64,000 bases of DNA, from contig CALLLW010000019.1 in the NCBI GenBank assembly GCA_938007995.1, positions 48,170-112,169 on the forward strand. Direction: 5' to 3'. The DNA is from an uncultured Granulosicoccaceae bacterium. GTDB lineage: Bacteria > Pseudomonadota > Gammaproteobacteria > Granulosicoccales > Granulosicoccaceae. Under the pieces are notes generated by a model, which was not told where the DNA came from, did not search any database, and saw nothing but the letters and a program-made list of their open reading frames with translations. How positions within the stretch are numbered: position 1 is the first letter of the stretch; each line of letters starts with the position of its first letter. The position numbers were made by a program, and so were the translations under genes. Positions 9,029 to 18,402 of the stretch are shown one piece after another.

Positions 9029-10054
9029 ATGACAGTAAAAAAATACCTTTTGAATGCATCTGTAGCACTCGCCATGTCCGCTATGGCTGGCCATGCGGCG
9101 GCCGAATGTGCCACTGATTCACTACCTGCTTCAATGGACGGCCCCGGCGGCTACCCCGAAAGAGCATTGACCATGATTGTCCCTTACGGCCCGGCTGGTG
9201 GTTCCGGTCAGGTCGCGCAAGCCATGGCTGAAGCAGTCACTGGCCTGACTGACGTTTCAATCAATCGCGATCACAAGCCGGGAGGCTCTGGAACCGTTGG
9301 CATGACTGCCTACATGGCTGCACCGGCAGACGGCTACACGGTTCTGGAACACATTGATGACGCGGCCAGTGCCCACGCACTTGATTCAAGCAAGCCAAAC
9401 CCTGCTGAAGACCTGATCCCGCTGGTTACTTCGCAAATCACCTTTTCCCAAATCTATATCCGCACTGAAGAAGATCGCTTCACTGACTGGGCCTCCTTTG
9501 TTGAATGGGTGAAAGCACAGGACGGTAAAGCCACTATTGCCAACGTTTCCAAAGAGGGCTCAATGGAACGTGTGACAATGAAATTCATCACTGACGCTAC
9601 CGGCATGCAAATTCAGCAGATCTCGTTTGACAAAGGCGCACCACGCTATGGCGCACTTGCCGGTGGTCAGGTAGACGCTTTGTTTGAGCAACCGGGTGAC
9701 GTGCGTAGCTTCCTCGATGCAGGCAAGTTCAAGCCGATTCTCACTATTCTTAAAGAAGCACCAGATGCTTTCGCAGACGTACCTGATCTGGTTGATGCAG
9801 GGCTCGACTTCGAACCACTGCTTCGTTTCCGTGGCTTCTACGTCAACGCCGGCGCTCCTGAAGATCGCGTTGAATGGCTGAAGTGGGCTTTCCAGAAGGC
9901 TTACTGCCAGGAAGACTATCAGGCTTATAACGAAAGCAAGTTCATGACACTGATCGACAGCTACCGTGACACAGATGGATCAAAAGACCTGATCACTGAA
10001 ACTATCGGCCAGTACCGCGCCGTGTATAAAACCATGGGGCTTGAAGTCAAGTAA
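9029..10054 (+). CDS. tctC: Tripartite tricarboxylate transporter substrate-binding protein (TctC family)
   Basis: Periplasmic solute-binding component of a TTT importer. A signal peptide is clear (MTVKKYLLNASVALAMSAMA, cleavage after GHAAA). The mature part shows the family's PYGPAGGSGQVAQA loop, followed by NRDHKPGGSGTVG. The 341-residue length is normal. The ATG follows a GGAG sequence. A strong hairpin terminator sits directly after the stop, before tctB, which would let the binding protein be made in excess over the membrane subunits. The ligand cannot be deduced; TTT systems take citrate, tartrate, terephthalate and other carboxylates. Confidence 0.92.
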   Translation: MTVKKYLLNASVALAMSAMAGHAAAECATDSLPASMDGPGGYPERALTMIVPYGPAGGSGQVAQAMAEAVTGLTDVSINRDHKPGGSGTVGMTAYMAAPADGYTVLEHIDDAASAHALDSSKPNPAEDLIPLVTSQITFSQIYIRTEEDRFTDWASFVEWVKAQDGKATIANVSKEGSMERVTMKFITDATGMQIQQISFDKGAPRYGALAGGQVDALFEQPGDVRSFLDAGKFKPILTILKEAPDAFADVPDLVDAGLDFEPLLRFRGFYVNAGAPEDRVEWLKWAFQKAYCQEDYQAYNESKFMTLIDSYRDTDGSKDLITETIGQYRAVYKTMGLEVK

Positions 10055-10082
10055 GCTTTAAACTTAAAGTTTGCGAAACAAA

Positions 10083-10117
10083 AAAGGCCAATACGCTAAC
10101 GTGTATTGGCCTTTGTT
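10083..10117 (+). terminator. Hairpin terminator/attenuator between tctC and tctB
   Basis: A perfect 12-bp stem (AAAGGCCAATAC and GTATTGGCCTTT, loop GCTAACGT) begins 28 bases after the tctC stop. The T run is short, so termination is probably partial, allowing reduced readthrough into tctB and tctA. Confidence 0.8.
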
Positions 10118-10169
10118 CGTTAAGACACAACCCCGCCAATCAGAACAATTAATTTAAAGCAGAATATTT

Positions 10170-10871
10170 ATGGGCAAACTCACTAAGGGACAGATTGTCG
10201 AGGGTGCATTCTGGCTGATACTGGCAGCTTTTTTCTTTGCCTACTCGTTTGAATTCAATAACAACATAGAAATATACAAGTACGGCGCAACGCTATGGCC
10301 GCGCGTTATCCTGCTGCTGATTGCGCTTGCAGCAATCGGGCAGCTGCTCGATCAGCGCAAAAACGGGGATGCTTCATCGACCAGTAAAATTGCTGCCATC
10401 CATGAAGACTCTGCGCAAGACACGCAGTACAACTCGCTTGGCTGGTATATCAACACTTTCATTCTGCTCTGCCTGCCCTTTGCCTACATGATCGTACCGG
10501 ACATCATCATTGAAAAAACCGGCACGCCTGAAGAAGGCGCTGCAAAAGTTAATATTATTTGTGGTGCTGTATTATTTCTGGCTTACATTGTAATCAGCTG
10601 GCGCAATCACGTCGGTGCAATACTAACCCTGCCATTGTTCTTTGCCGCAATGATGCAGGACATGGGTTTTTATGCCCTGGCTCCAGTGTTCATTATCGGT
10701 GTGATGATACTGATGGGTGAACGCAGGCCAACGCGCATGGCAATGGTAATGCCACTTATCTACGGAATTCTTATTGCGTTTTTTGTATCGCTACTTTATG
10801 TGGGACTTCCCACCGGTTACATCAGTCCGTTTTATGACTTTGGCACCTGGATGGTTAACACCTTTCAATAG
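10170..10871 (+). CDS. tctB: Tripartite tricarboxylate transporter small membrane subunit (TctB family)
   Basis: Inner-membrane subunit of 233 residues that partners TctA. Hydrophobic segments are seen at about residues 12-30, 42-55, 88-105, 125-145, 150-175 and 185-210. The polar loop around residues 65-85 is longer than usual for the poorly conserved TctB family. It sits between tctC and tctA in the standard C-B-A order, 58 bp before tctA. Identification rests partly on that position. Confidence 0.85.
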   Translation: MGKLTKGQIVEGAFWLILAAFFFAYSFEFNNNIEIYKYGATLWPRVILLLIALAAIGQLLDQRKNGDASSTSKIAAIHEDSAQDTQYNSLGWYINTFILLCLPFAYMIVPDIIIEKTGTPEEGAAKVNIICGAVLFLAYIVISWRNHVGAILTLPLFFAAMMQDMGFYALAPVFIIGVMILMGERRPTRMAMVMPLIYGILIAFFVSLLYVGLPTGYISPFYDFGTWMVNTFQ

Positions 10872-10929
10872 ATTCATCACACACTACACACAGCTGATAT
10901 AACAACAACTCATAAAGCGATAGCATTCA

Positions 10930-12438
10930 ATGGACGCATTTAACAACTTTCTTACCGGCACTGTCACATTGTTCAGTGATCCTGTCGGGGTACTGATTTT
11001 TTTCGGCGGTGTTGTTGGCGGCATGCTGTTCGGCGCAATACCGGGTGTAAGCATGCTGACACTCGCCGCTATTCTTCTGCCATTTACTGCACACCTTAGC
11101 CCGGAACATGGAATCATGTTGTTCTCGGTTATCTACTGCACCGGTGTTTATGGCGGAGCGATCACAGCCATTCTATTCAACATTCCAGGCGCACCGGAAA
11201 ACGCACCTACCGCGTTTGATGGTTATCCGATGACGCAAAACGGTGAGGCGGGCAAGGCGGTTGGCGCTGCAGTCATGTGCTCGGCGATTGGTGGTGTTGC
11301 CTCATGCATTGTGATGATGGCGGCAACCGCGGCAATCGCAGACTGGGCTATCTCTGCCTTTGGTCCACCTGAAATTTTTGCACTGGTATTTTTTGGCTTG
11401 GCAGTCGCGGCTTCAGTGGGGGCCAAGTCATTCTGGAAAGGCTGGCTTTCGATCATGGCAGGTTTAATGATTGCCGTGGTTGGACTTGATCCGGTAGGCG
11501 GACTAGAGCGCTACAACTTTGATATGCCTTATCTTGCAGCGGGCATTCACTTTATACCAACCATTCTCGGCTTCTTTGCTGTATCAGAGATTTTCGTGCA
11601 GGCAGAGAAAAAAGCCACCGGCTCTTACAACGCACCCAAGCTGAGTGTCGCCTTCCCTACTTTTAAAGAATTGTGGCAACACAAGATTGCCGTGGTTCGC
11701 TCTGCAATTATCGGATTCTTTTGTGGCGTACTACCGGGCATTGGTGCCACGCTCGCTGCGTTCATGGGTTACAACGAAGCAGTACGGTGGTCAAAAGACA
11801 AGGAAGGTTTTGGCAAAGGCAAGATGGAAGGGGTTATCTCATCTGAAACTGCCAACAATGCAGCAACCGGTGCTGCAATGATTCCGTTGCTTGCACTTGG
11901 ACTGCCCGGTGGTGCACTGACTGCAATGATGGTTGGTGTTTTTCAAATGCACGATATGGAGCCCGGCCCACTGGTGTTTTTAAACAGTCCTGATCTGGTT
12001 TGGGTGGTATTCGCTGCAATGTTCTTCGCCAACCTGTCAATTCTGCTGGTTGGATTTCTGGAAGCAAAAACCATTGTCAACCTGCTGCGCATACCTTTTC
12101 AGTACCTCGCACCATTAATTCTTTTACTTGCGACAGTAGGCGCTTATGCAGTACGCGGTCTTACTATCGATGTGGTCGTGATGTTTGTGGCAGGTGTTGC
12201 AGGGTTCTTCCTGCGCCGCTCCGGTTACTCAGTTGCCGGTATCGTACTTGGTCTGATTCTCGGTAAAATTGGTGAACAAACATTCGCACAGGCGATGCAA
12301 ATGCTGCACTTTGAGTTCAGCGGATTTTTAAACCGACCTATCGCACTGGGGCTGTTAATCGCGGGCTTTATCACCATACTTGCGAGCGTCTATGGTGCTT
12401 TCTTTAAGAAGCAGCCAGCTTCAACCGGAACAGCTTAG
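10930..12438 (+). CDS. tctA: Tripartite tricarboxylate transporter large membrane subunit (TctA family)
   Basis: The 502-residue channel subunit with about twelve transmembrane helices. Family-conserved segments are FGAIPGVSMLTLAAILLP near the N-terminus, YGGAITAILFNIPGAPENAP, and in the second half GVLPGIGATLAAFMGYNEA and IPLLALGLPGGALTAMM. Length and motifs are canonical. It closes the tctC-tctB-tctA operon; a perfect hairpin without a T run follows 25 bp after the stop. Confidence 0.95.
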   Translation: MDAFNNFLTGTVTLFSDPVGVLIFFGGVVGGMLFGAIPGVSMLTLAAILLPFTAHLSPEHGIMLFSVIYCTGVYGGAITAILFNIPGAPENAPTAFDGYPMTQNGEAGKAVGAAVMCSAIGGVASCIVMMAATAAIADWAISAFGPPEIFALVFFGLAVAASVGAKSFWKGWLSIMAGLMIAVVGLDPVGGLERYNFDMPYLAAGIHFIPTILGFFAVSEIFVQAEKKATGSYNAPKLSVAFPTFKELWQHKIAVVRSAIIGFFCGVLPGIGATLAAFMGYNEAVRWSKDKEGFGKGKMEGVISSETANNAATGAAMIPLLALGLPGGALTAMMVGVFQMHDMEPGPLVFLNSPDLVWVVFAAMFFANLSILLVGFLEAKTIVNLLRIPFQYLAPLILLLATVGAYAVRGLTIDVVVMFVAGVAGFFLRRSGYSVAGIVLGLILGKIGEQTFAQAMQMLHFEFSGFLNRPIALGLLIAGFITILASVYGAFFKKQPASTGTA

Positions 12439-12462
12439 CGAATGAGTTGGTTGCGACAATAA

Positions 12463-12491
12463 TGCATCGAGCTTGTACCGGGCTCGATGCA
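12463..12491 (+). terminator. Hairpin after tctA
   Basis: Perfect 10-bp inverted repeat TGCATCGAGC / GCTCGATGCA with a 9-base loop just after tctA. No T run follows, so it may stabilise the transcript end rather than terminate on its own. Confidence 0.5.
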
Positions 12492-12631
12492 GTCAAACCC
12501 TATGCTCTCACCCAGTCTATCTGAGTTTCATACCACACAAACCCTTCCGGGGTTTCGATAGAGAATAAATAGAGCGTCCCTGCACTACACCTCCATAAAC
12601 TGCCATTTGCAACTAATACTCAGATAATGCT

Positions 12632-13066
12632 TTAGGAGTCAGGCACGATATCGCAAACGATCGCACTTGCCAGCTCGTTTGTGTCATTAAAAAACCAGTG
12701 GATGGTATTTTCGTCCTCAACCAGCGTACCGGTTTTACTACCTGCCGTTAGCGTTGATTCTCCCGACTCCCTGCCTTCGGTCCAACTGCCTTCAAGCATC
12801 CAAACCAGTCCCGGACGCGTCTCATGGCTATGCCTTGCGATGCTGCCACCGGGTGCCAGACCAATCTCACGCATTTGTAGCTTATAGCCATCAAGATTCA
12901 GCGTCTGCTGCATGGATTTACCATCAACCGCTCCAAGGTTGACTGCACGGATACCCGCGTGCGACTCCGGTGGCGCGCGTTTTGTCATCGTATCCAGGTG
13001 TTTCCCGGACCACAAGCCCAGAGAGAAGATTAACATTACAATTAACTTGTGATTTTTAGACCGCAT
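12632..13066 (-). CDS. Secreted or membrane-anchored small cupin-domain protein
   Basis: A 144-residue protein with an N-terminal hydrophobic segment (MRSKNHKLIVMLIFSLGLW) and a single cupin barrel. HSHETRPGLVWMLEG supplies metal-ligand-type His residues and the Gly turn of cupin motif 1; a motif-2-like His is in ENTIHWF. The start at 13066 is decided by a perfect AGGAG seven bases upstream; the frame extends a further 13 codons without support. Function is not recognised. It is divergent from a CadC-type regulator about 135 bp away, which may control it. Confidence 0.8.
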   Translation of the reverse strand: MRSKNHKLIVMLIFSLGLWSGKHLDTMTKRAPPESHAGIRAVNLGAVDGKSMQQTLNLDGYKLQMREIGLAPGGSIARHSHETRPGLVWMLEGSWTEGRESGESTLTAGSKTGTLVEDENTIHWFFNDTNELASAIVCDIVPDS

Positions 13067-13200
13067 AAATAGCTCCTGAGGTGATAAATGTACCGGGGCA
13101 GTCATACTGCAGGGATTATTTATAACAGTGTGATACGCTAAAGTTATGACGGAACTTCGATGTTTTTTCGACTATTCAATGGAGCTAATGCCGAGCTACG

Positions 13201-14772
13201 ATGAATTATCAAATTGGTGACTGGCTGGTACAGCAGGATGCCAACCGGCTTTTAAAAGGTAATACCGAAGTACAGCTTGAGCCAAAAGCCATGACCGTAT
13301 TGTGTTATCTCGCAGCGAATGCAGAAAGAGCAGTCAAGCGCGAGGAATTAGAATCTGCCTGTTGGCCCGGTCAGGTGGTGGGCTATGATGCATTGAGTAA
13401 TTCAATCATTAAGATTCGCAAAGCTCTAAGAGATAACGCAAGAAAGCCGGTATTTCTGGAAACCGTTCATAAAACCGGCTTCCGCTTAATAGCCAGTGTT
13501 TCCCAAGTTACAACAGAGCAACCATTAAAGCCTGATTCAAATCCCGACGTATTCACACCGAATCCATCGAAACCATCGAAACCACTTATTGCAGTACTGC
13601 CGTTTCATACATACAAAGACTCGATTGATGGGAATGAACCCATTCGACTTGCCGGTGATTTGTTAGCCGAAGAAATTATTGTTTCTTTAAGTCGTCAATC
13701 AGAGGTTCGCGTCATATCAAGAAGTTCTTCTTTCCAATACCGCGAGAAATTCAGCCTCAAGCATATTGCAAACAATCTTAATGCAGACCATGTCATTGAA
13801 GGCTCTATTGTTGAGGTAGAAGACAAGTTTGACATCCGTGTCACACTAAACAATTGCCAGACCACTTCGGTCACATGGGCCGGTAATTTTCACAGCACCA
13901 ATAACATTGCTCTGGAAACCATTAACCCTATCATTTCAGGAGTAATCAGCTCTGTGCTGGCTGCCATCGGCGTGGCCTCCCTACCTTCAATTAACAAAGG
14001 TACTCAGAATGAAGCTGCCTACTGTCACTTTCTCAAAGGCAGAGAACTGGACAGAAGAGACACACCGGAGTGCAATCAGAAAGCACGTCAGCATTTTCTA
14101 AACGCTATTGAGCTGGATGCCAGGTTTTCTTCAGCTCACTCTTACCTCAGTCGTAATCTGGCTGTCTGTATCATCAATCAATGGCCCGAACATCAACCAG
14201 ATCAATTAAATAAAGCATTGGATCACGCAGATCTTGCCATTGCACTGGACCCACAAAATCCACATGGTTATTTTGCAAAAGCAGCAAGCACCTTGTGGTT
14301 GCGAGCATATGCAACTGCACTGACAACAGCTGCAACCGCACTTAATATTGACCCAAGCTTCAGTGAAGCCCATGCGGTAACAGGGATGATTCATCTGTAT
14401 AACGGTGACCCATTCAAAGCGCTGGAACCGTTAGAGACAGCAATGCACCTGGACCCGTACTATCGTGATGCATACCAACACATACAAGCCCAGGCTTATT
14501 TTCATCTGCGTGAATATTCAAAAGCCGAGCAATTATTACGTCAACGCTTATTGCGAAAACCGGATAGCGATACCAGTCGGGTGCTACTGGCAGCAACCTA
14601 CGGCCATCTTGGAGAAAATAAAAAAGCACTGAACAGCTGGCACAAGGCAATGGTCATTAACCCTGACTATTCCATCGCTCACAAGCAGTCAATCCTTCCG
14701 TACAGAAAATCCGAGTGTTTCGAACAACTTTTAGAAGGTTTGCAACTAGCAGGAATAAGCAGCCACAGATAA
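13201..14772 (+). CDS. CadC-type winged-helix regulator with TolB-like and TPR domains
   Basis: A 523-residue regulator. Residues 1-100 form an OmpR/CadC winged-helix DNA-binding domain (EPKAMTVLCYLAANAERAVK, recognition helix near SNSIIKIRKALRD, wing at VHKTGFRLIA). Residues 125-250 resemble the TolB-like sensing domain of this class (IAVLPFHTY, LAEEIIVSLSRQSEVRVISR). Residues 265-510 are TPR repeats with A-x(2-3)-ALDP-type helices. Unlike E. coli CadC, no clear transmembrane helix separates the DNA-binding and sensing parts, so it is probably cytoplasmic. It is divergent from the cupin gene and 8 bp upstream of the GFA gene; both are plausible targets. Confidence 0.85.
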   Translation: MNYQIGDWLVQQDANRLLKGNTEVQLEPKAMTVLCYLAANAERAVKREELESACWPGQVVGYDALSNSIIKIRKALRDNARKPVFLETVHKTGFRLIASVSQVTTEQPLKPDSNPDVFTPNPSKPSKPLIAVLPFHTYKDSIDGNEPIRLAGDLLAEEIIVSLSRQSEVRVISRSSSFQYREKFSLKHIANNLNADHVIEGSIVEVEDKFDIRVTLNNCQTTSVTWAGNFHSTNNIALETINPIISGVISSVLAAIGVASLPSINKGTQNEAAYCHFLKGRELDRRDTPECNQKARQHFLNAIELDARFSSAHSYLSRNLAVCIINQWPEHQPDQLNKALDHADLAIALDPQNPHGYFAKAASTLWLRAYATALTTAATALNIDPSFSEAHAVTGMIHLYNGDPFKALEPLETAMHLDPYYRDAYQHIQAQAYFHLREYSKAEQLLRQRLLRKPDSDTSRVLLAATYGHLGENKKALNSWHKAMVINPDYSIAHKQSILPYRKSECFEQLLEGLQLAGISSHR

Positions 14773-14780
14773 TATATTCT

Positions 14781-15227
14781 ATGAATAAAAACACCGATCA
14801 GAGTGAATTGACTGGCGGCTGCTATTGCGGTCTAGTCCGCTATCGAATCAGCGGCAAGCCAGACAAGGTCGCGTTCTGCCATTGTCAAAGTTGCCGGAAA
14901 ATCTCAGGTGCTCCGGTAACTGTTGCTGTTATGGTAAGGCACGAACGATTAGAGTACACCAACAACCAACCAAAATATTTCACCTCATCAAAGGATGCCC
15001 GACGCGGCTTTTGTGACGAATGCGGCACGCCGGTATGCTGGACTGGCACCTGGCACAATAAAGAACAGGTATTTGTCTATGTTGGAACCCTTGATGATAT
15101 CAGCAAGGTGCACCCGGACAGGCATGCATTCACTGACTCTCAGGTACCGTGGCTTACAGTCAATGAAGAACTGCCTGGTTATGATCACAGCAGCCCATCT
15201 GATGCGCTTATTTCTGAACAGACATGA
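14781..15227 (+). CDS. GFA / CENP-V family zinc protein
   Basis: A 148-residue member of the glutathione-dependent formaldehyde-activating (GFA) fold family. Zinc-binding Cys motifs are GGCYCGLVRY, CHCQSCRK and FCDECGTPV, in the expected order and spacing. Few members are true S-hydroxymethylglutathione synthases; most are of unknown function, and I cannot choose. ATG 14781 was preferred over the upstream frame extension (which overlaps the regulator gene) because it places the first Cys motif about 14 residues from the start. The 8-bp gap suggests co-transcription with the upstream regulator. Confidence 0.88.
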   Translation: MNKNTDQSELTGGCYCGLVRYRISGKPDKVAFCHCQSCRKISGAPVTVAVMVRHERLEYTNNQPKYFTSSKDARRGFCDECGTPVCWTGTWHNKEQVFVYVGTLDDISKVHPDRHAFTDSQVPWLTVNEELPGYDHSSPSDALISEQT

Positions 15228-15335
15228 ATACCCATAAATAAGGAAGCTCGATAATCAACAAAGAGCTTAGTCAACAAATCATGCCCACAACCCACAGTTA
15301 CCCACGCTATCCGCATACGCGAGTATCACACCGCC

Positions 15336-15899
15336 TTGTTTAAGCAAATAACACTGGTCAGACACGGACGCCCGGCTTACAAACACTCCGGCCGCATTCA
15401 GTCCAATCAGATGGGCATGTGGATAGAGAATTACAACAATGCGCCAATACAAAGTGAGTCTTTGCCTCCCGAAGAACTGATTGATCTTGTGAATCAGGCA
15501 AATGTAATCGTTTGCAGCGATACACGTCGCTCTGTCGACTCAGCCAACAGACTGGATAATGAAAAAATCATCGAGAGAAACCCTGCACTCAGAGAAGCCG
15601 GACTTCCGTTCGGGCAAATACCCCTCATCCACTTAAAGCCTAAGGTATGGGCTGTTGTATTCCGCATAGCGTGGCTCTGCGGCTATAGCAAAAATTCAGA
15701 GAGCGTCTCGCGTTTTCGTTCAAGAGCCGCCGTCGGTGCAAGCCGGCTTGAACTCCTTGCTGAAAAGCACGAACGCGTTGTGTTTATCGGCCATGGCATT
15801 CTTAACCGGCAAATCTCGAAGCGCTTAATCCAGTCTGGTTGGCGAGGTTCAAAACCAAAATCCAGCTACTGGGCTTTCAGTACGCTTGAACGACAGTAG
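15336..15899 (+). CDS. Histidine phosphatase superfamily protein
   Basis: A 187-residue protein of the phosphoglycerate mutase-like branch. The catalytic motif LVRHGRP is at residues 7-13 and the second active-site His is in VVFIGHGILNRQ. The in-frame start is TTG at 15336 with no convincing Shine-Dalgarno sequence; the frame stays open upstream, so the start is uncertain. CSDTRRSVDSA corresponds to the conserved S-x-R-R-S phosphate-site segment. The substrate is unknown. It stands alone. Confidence 0.78.
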   Translation: MFKQITLVRHGRPAYKHSGRIQSNQMGMWIENYNNAPIQSESLPPEELIDLVNQANVIVCSDTRRSVDSANRLDNEKIIERNPALREAGLPFGQIPLIHLKPKVWAVVFRIAWLCGYSKNSESVSRFRSRAAVGASRLELLAEKHERVVFIGHGILNRQISKRLIQSGWRGSKPKSSYWAFSTLERQ

Positions 15900-16023
15900 G
15901 GTGTTCTATTGATACAGAGCGTTTACTCTTTCCAATGCCTGGTATATTTTTTACTATGGAGCTGCACCATAAATACGTTTAGCGAGTTAACGCTATAAAT
16001 CGAAAAGTGAAAAAACCATAGCG

Positions 16024-16449
16024 ATGCAAAGACAAATAAAGAAGTTGATAGTTATTGTACTACTGTTATTTTCATCAACCAGCTACACAACTGAACTAAA
16101 GCACCCAGTTGGTATCGGTCTCCAGTATGGGGGTGTTTTGGGCTGGCAGGGCTCTTTAAGTTCCGGTGAGAATAGTGCCAGATTGGGGCTGGGTGTTGTT
16201 GGTTTTACGGTAGGGTATGATCGTATTTTTTCAGAGAGTTTTTCTGTTGGCGTACAGGTATTTGGTAACTATTTTAATCATGGCGCTGGAATAAGCATGA
16301 ATTATTACCTGGGCGTAGGTCGTAGTTCTCATTGGGTGCTTGGACTAGATGTTTTCCGGGCGAAATTACACCTTGAAGAAATATTTGGTGAAGTAATTCC
16401 AAACCAATTTGAGACTGGCGCGTTTGTATCGTTAGGTTATCGTTTTTAA
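16024..16449 (+). CDS. Small secreted beta-barrel-like protein, function unknown
   Basis: 141 residues with a signal peptide (MQRQIKKLIVIVLLLFSSTS) and alternating polar/hydrophobic strands rich in Gly and aromatic residues, ending in Phe as outer-membrane barrel proteins do (SLGYRF). It is short for a complete eight-stranded barrel. I do not recognise a family. Outer-membrane or periplasmic location is inferred. A decayed coding stretch follows it. Confidence 0.6.
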   Translation: MQRQIKKLIVIVLLLFSSTSYTTELKHPVGIGLQYGGVLGWQGSLSSGENSARLGLGVVGFTVGYDRIFSESFSVGVQVFGNYFNHGAGISMNYYLGVGRSSHWVLGLDVFRAKLHLEEIFGEVIPNQFETGAFVSLGYRF

Positions 16450-17013
16450 TTGAGGCGACAGGCGCATTGCAAGCAGCGTTGAATCAATAATTCACGCGCA
16501 GTCATAATTGCTACGCTCGCATAGTTTGCATTGCCTGGCAGTTTGACTATTACCTGAATTGCGATAAAGCCACGCATTATATTCAGAACGCTATCATTAA
16601 CATTTGAGATGCGGTTTGATGAATAATACTTATTGAGACTCCGGCAAGTTCATTTGCGAGATTTCTTCGCAGAAATTGTTGAAATATTAAAGAGTTTGGC
16701 AATTTGCAAATAGCAGGCGGCTATGTGGTAACTCGCGTGAGCGGTTATGACCTTTCAGGATTCATAAACCCAGACGAAAATTTACCGCCGCGCTGGATTG
16801 GCAGAAAGACTGGAGCTTCAAGTTGCGCGGTCAATTGAACGCGTTTACCGGCACTGGCGAAGGGAAGCTGGTACATAACCGGGCTAACAAAGTTCTGGCT
16901 GGCTGTAGATCAACCGTCGAATTCAAAAATTCTAGTTTCTGAGTAAACCTGAGTTGAGTTAAAGAAGCTTGCCTAACCATGAGCAGGAGGCTTTCCAAAC
17001 AACTAATTAAACG
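16450..17013 (+). pseudogene. Gene-free stretch with a probable frameshifted remnant (about 16683-16942)
   Basis: No intact gene is seen. From 16683 the frame reads NIKEFGNLQIAGGYVV, continuing through SGYDLSGFINPDENLPPR, and near 16794 the protein-like reading moves to another frame, DWQKDWSFKLRGQLNAF, ending at the stop at 16940-16942. Upstream, 16680-16682 is a stop. The two pieces look like one decayed gene with a frameshift, possibly of an outer-membrane protein, but I recognise no family. The first 230 bp of the gap (16450-16680) holds nothing recognisable. Confidence 0.4.
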
Positions 17014-18402
17014 CTACGCACTCGCAAAAACATGCCGCAAGACAAGCGATTTAAAATCCACACTATTAACCTGACCTTCCGGTAGCAAACCGGCATCTGA
17101 GCTTATCACCAGAGGCCCGTGCTGCGGATCATCCGTTGGTCTGCCGTGTGACCCTTTGACGAGGCTGGTGTCATTCAACGATATAACATCCATCAACGTG
17201 CGCAAGCCAAGCTTCTTGCGTGCAAGACGTGACACTATTGCCGCCATTGGTACTTTTATTTCAGGATCAATAAAAAGCTCTACCGGGTCGTAGCCCGGCT
17301 TGCGGTGAATGTCGACTGTGCGTGCATAGTCCGGAGCGCGTTCATTATTAAGCCAGTAGTAGTAACTGAACCATCGGTCGGGCTTTGATATTGCGATCAG
17401 CTCGCCTGATCGCGGGTGATCAAGACCGTGTTCTTTTTTGGTGTGCTGATCAAGCACTTGTTCTACGCCGTCAAGCTGTTGCACCAGCTCCCTGACCTGC
17501 TGTGTGCACGCCGGGTTGTTGATGTAGATGTGTGCGATTTGATGATCCGCTACAGCAAAAGCATCTGACGCGCCGGCATCAAACTGCTCTCTGCCCTGCT
17601 CTACCCGCACTTTTACCAAGCCTGCCTCCCGCAATGCACGGTTTATATGTACGGCATCCGTTACCGGTGTGATGCCATATTCTGACACCACCATGACATG
17701 CTGCCCTTTTGCATCAGCTGCAGCGATCAACTCACCACACAGTTCATCTACCTGCTGCAGATCCTGTTGAATATCCGGATGTGACAGATCAGGTCCGATC
17801 CGTTGCAGGTTGTAATCAAGGTGTGGCAGATAGGTTAATGTGAGTGTCGGGTTGCGGGTTTGCATCATGTGCAAAGTGGCATCTGCAATCCATTTACTTG
17901 AGCTGATGTCTGCTGCAGGCCCCCAGAATTTAAACAACGGAAACTGGCCGAGCCTGGCATCGAGCTCATCGTGTAATTCTGCCGGATAAGTGTAGTGATC
18001 CGGTATCTTGCGACCATCTGCCGGATACATCGGCCGCGGTGTGGCGCTCCAGTCAGCGCTTGAGTACATGTTATACCACCAGAACATTTTGGCACAGGTG
18101 AAATCAGGGTTACGCTTTTTGGCAGCCTCCCAGATTTTCTCTCCACCCACCAGCTTATTGGATTGGCGCCAGAGCCAGACTTCAGACAAATCCCTGAAGT
18201 ACCAGCCATTGGCAACGATGCCGTGCTGTGATGGCAGCTCGCCAGTGACAAGGGTCGATTGCGCGCTGCAGGTCACCGCAGGCGTAATCGCTTTCATTGG
18301 TCGCAAACCGCCGCGCTGTGCGAGCTTTTGCAGGTGCGGGGTATGATTACCAACCAGCGCCGGGCTCAGGCCGACCACCAGAATCACCAGAGTTGGGTGC
18401 AT
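17014..18402 (-). CDS. Type I phosphodiesterase / nucleotide pyrophosphatase family protein, ebo-associated
   Basis: A 462-residue alkaline-phosphatase-superfamily enzyme without a signal peptide. The nucleophile region is ITPAVTCSAQSTLVTGELPS, and HGIVANGWYFRDLSEVW with WRQSNKLVGGEKIWE is the pattern of phosphodiesterases found in ebo clusters (EboF-type, as I recall). Metal-ligand residues expected later are seen in TYLPHLDYNLQRIGP, VVSEYGI and KGSHGRPTDDPQHG. It is divergent from eboE, with only about 110 bp between the two start codons. The substrate is unknown; a phosphate or pyrophosphate ester of the trafficked metabolite is a guess. Confidence 0.78.
   Translation of the reverse strand: MHPTLVILVVGLSPALVGNHTPHLQKLAQRGGLRPMKAITPAVTCSAQSTLVTGELPSQHGIVANGWYFRDLSEVWLWRQSNKLVGGEKIWEAAKKRNPDFTCAKMFWWYNMYSSADWSATPRPMYPADGRKIPDHYTYPAELHDELDARLGQFPLFKFWGPAADISSSKWIADATLHMMQTRNPTLTLTYLPHLDYNLQRIGPDLSHPDIQQDLQQVDELCGELIAAADAKGQHVMVVSEYGITPVTDAVHINRALREAGLVKVRVEQGREQFDAGASDAFAVADHQIAHIYINNPACTQQVRELVQQLDGVEQVLDQHTKKEHGLDHPRSGELIAISKPDRWFSYYYWLNNERAPDYARTVDIHRKPGYDPVELFIDPEIKVPMAAIVSRLARKKLGLRTLMDVISLNDTSLVKGSHGRPTDDPQHGPLVISSDAGLLPEGQVNSVDFKSLVLRHVFASA

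Noticed and set aside
17014..18402. Phosphodiesterase gene as a standalone phosphatase unrelated to eboE
   Set aside because: Its sequence pattern and 110-bp divergent spacing to eboE fit ebo-associated enzymes better, though this remains provisional.
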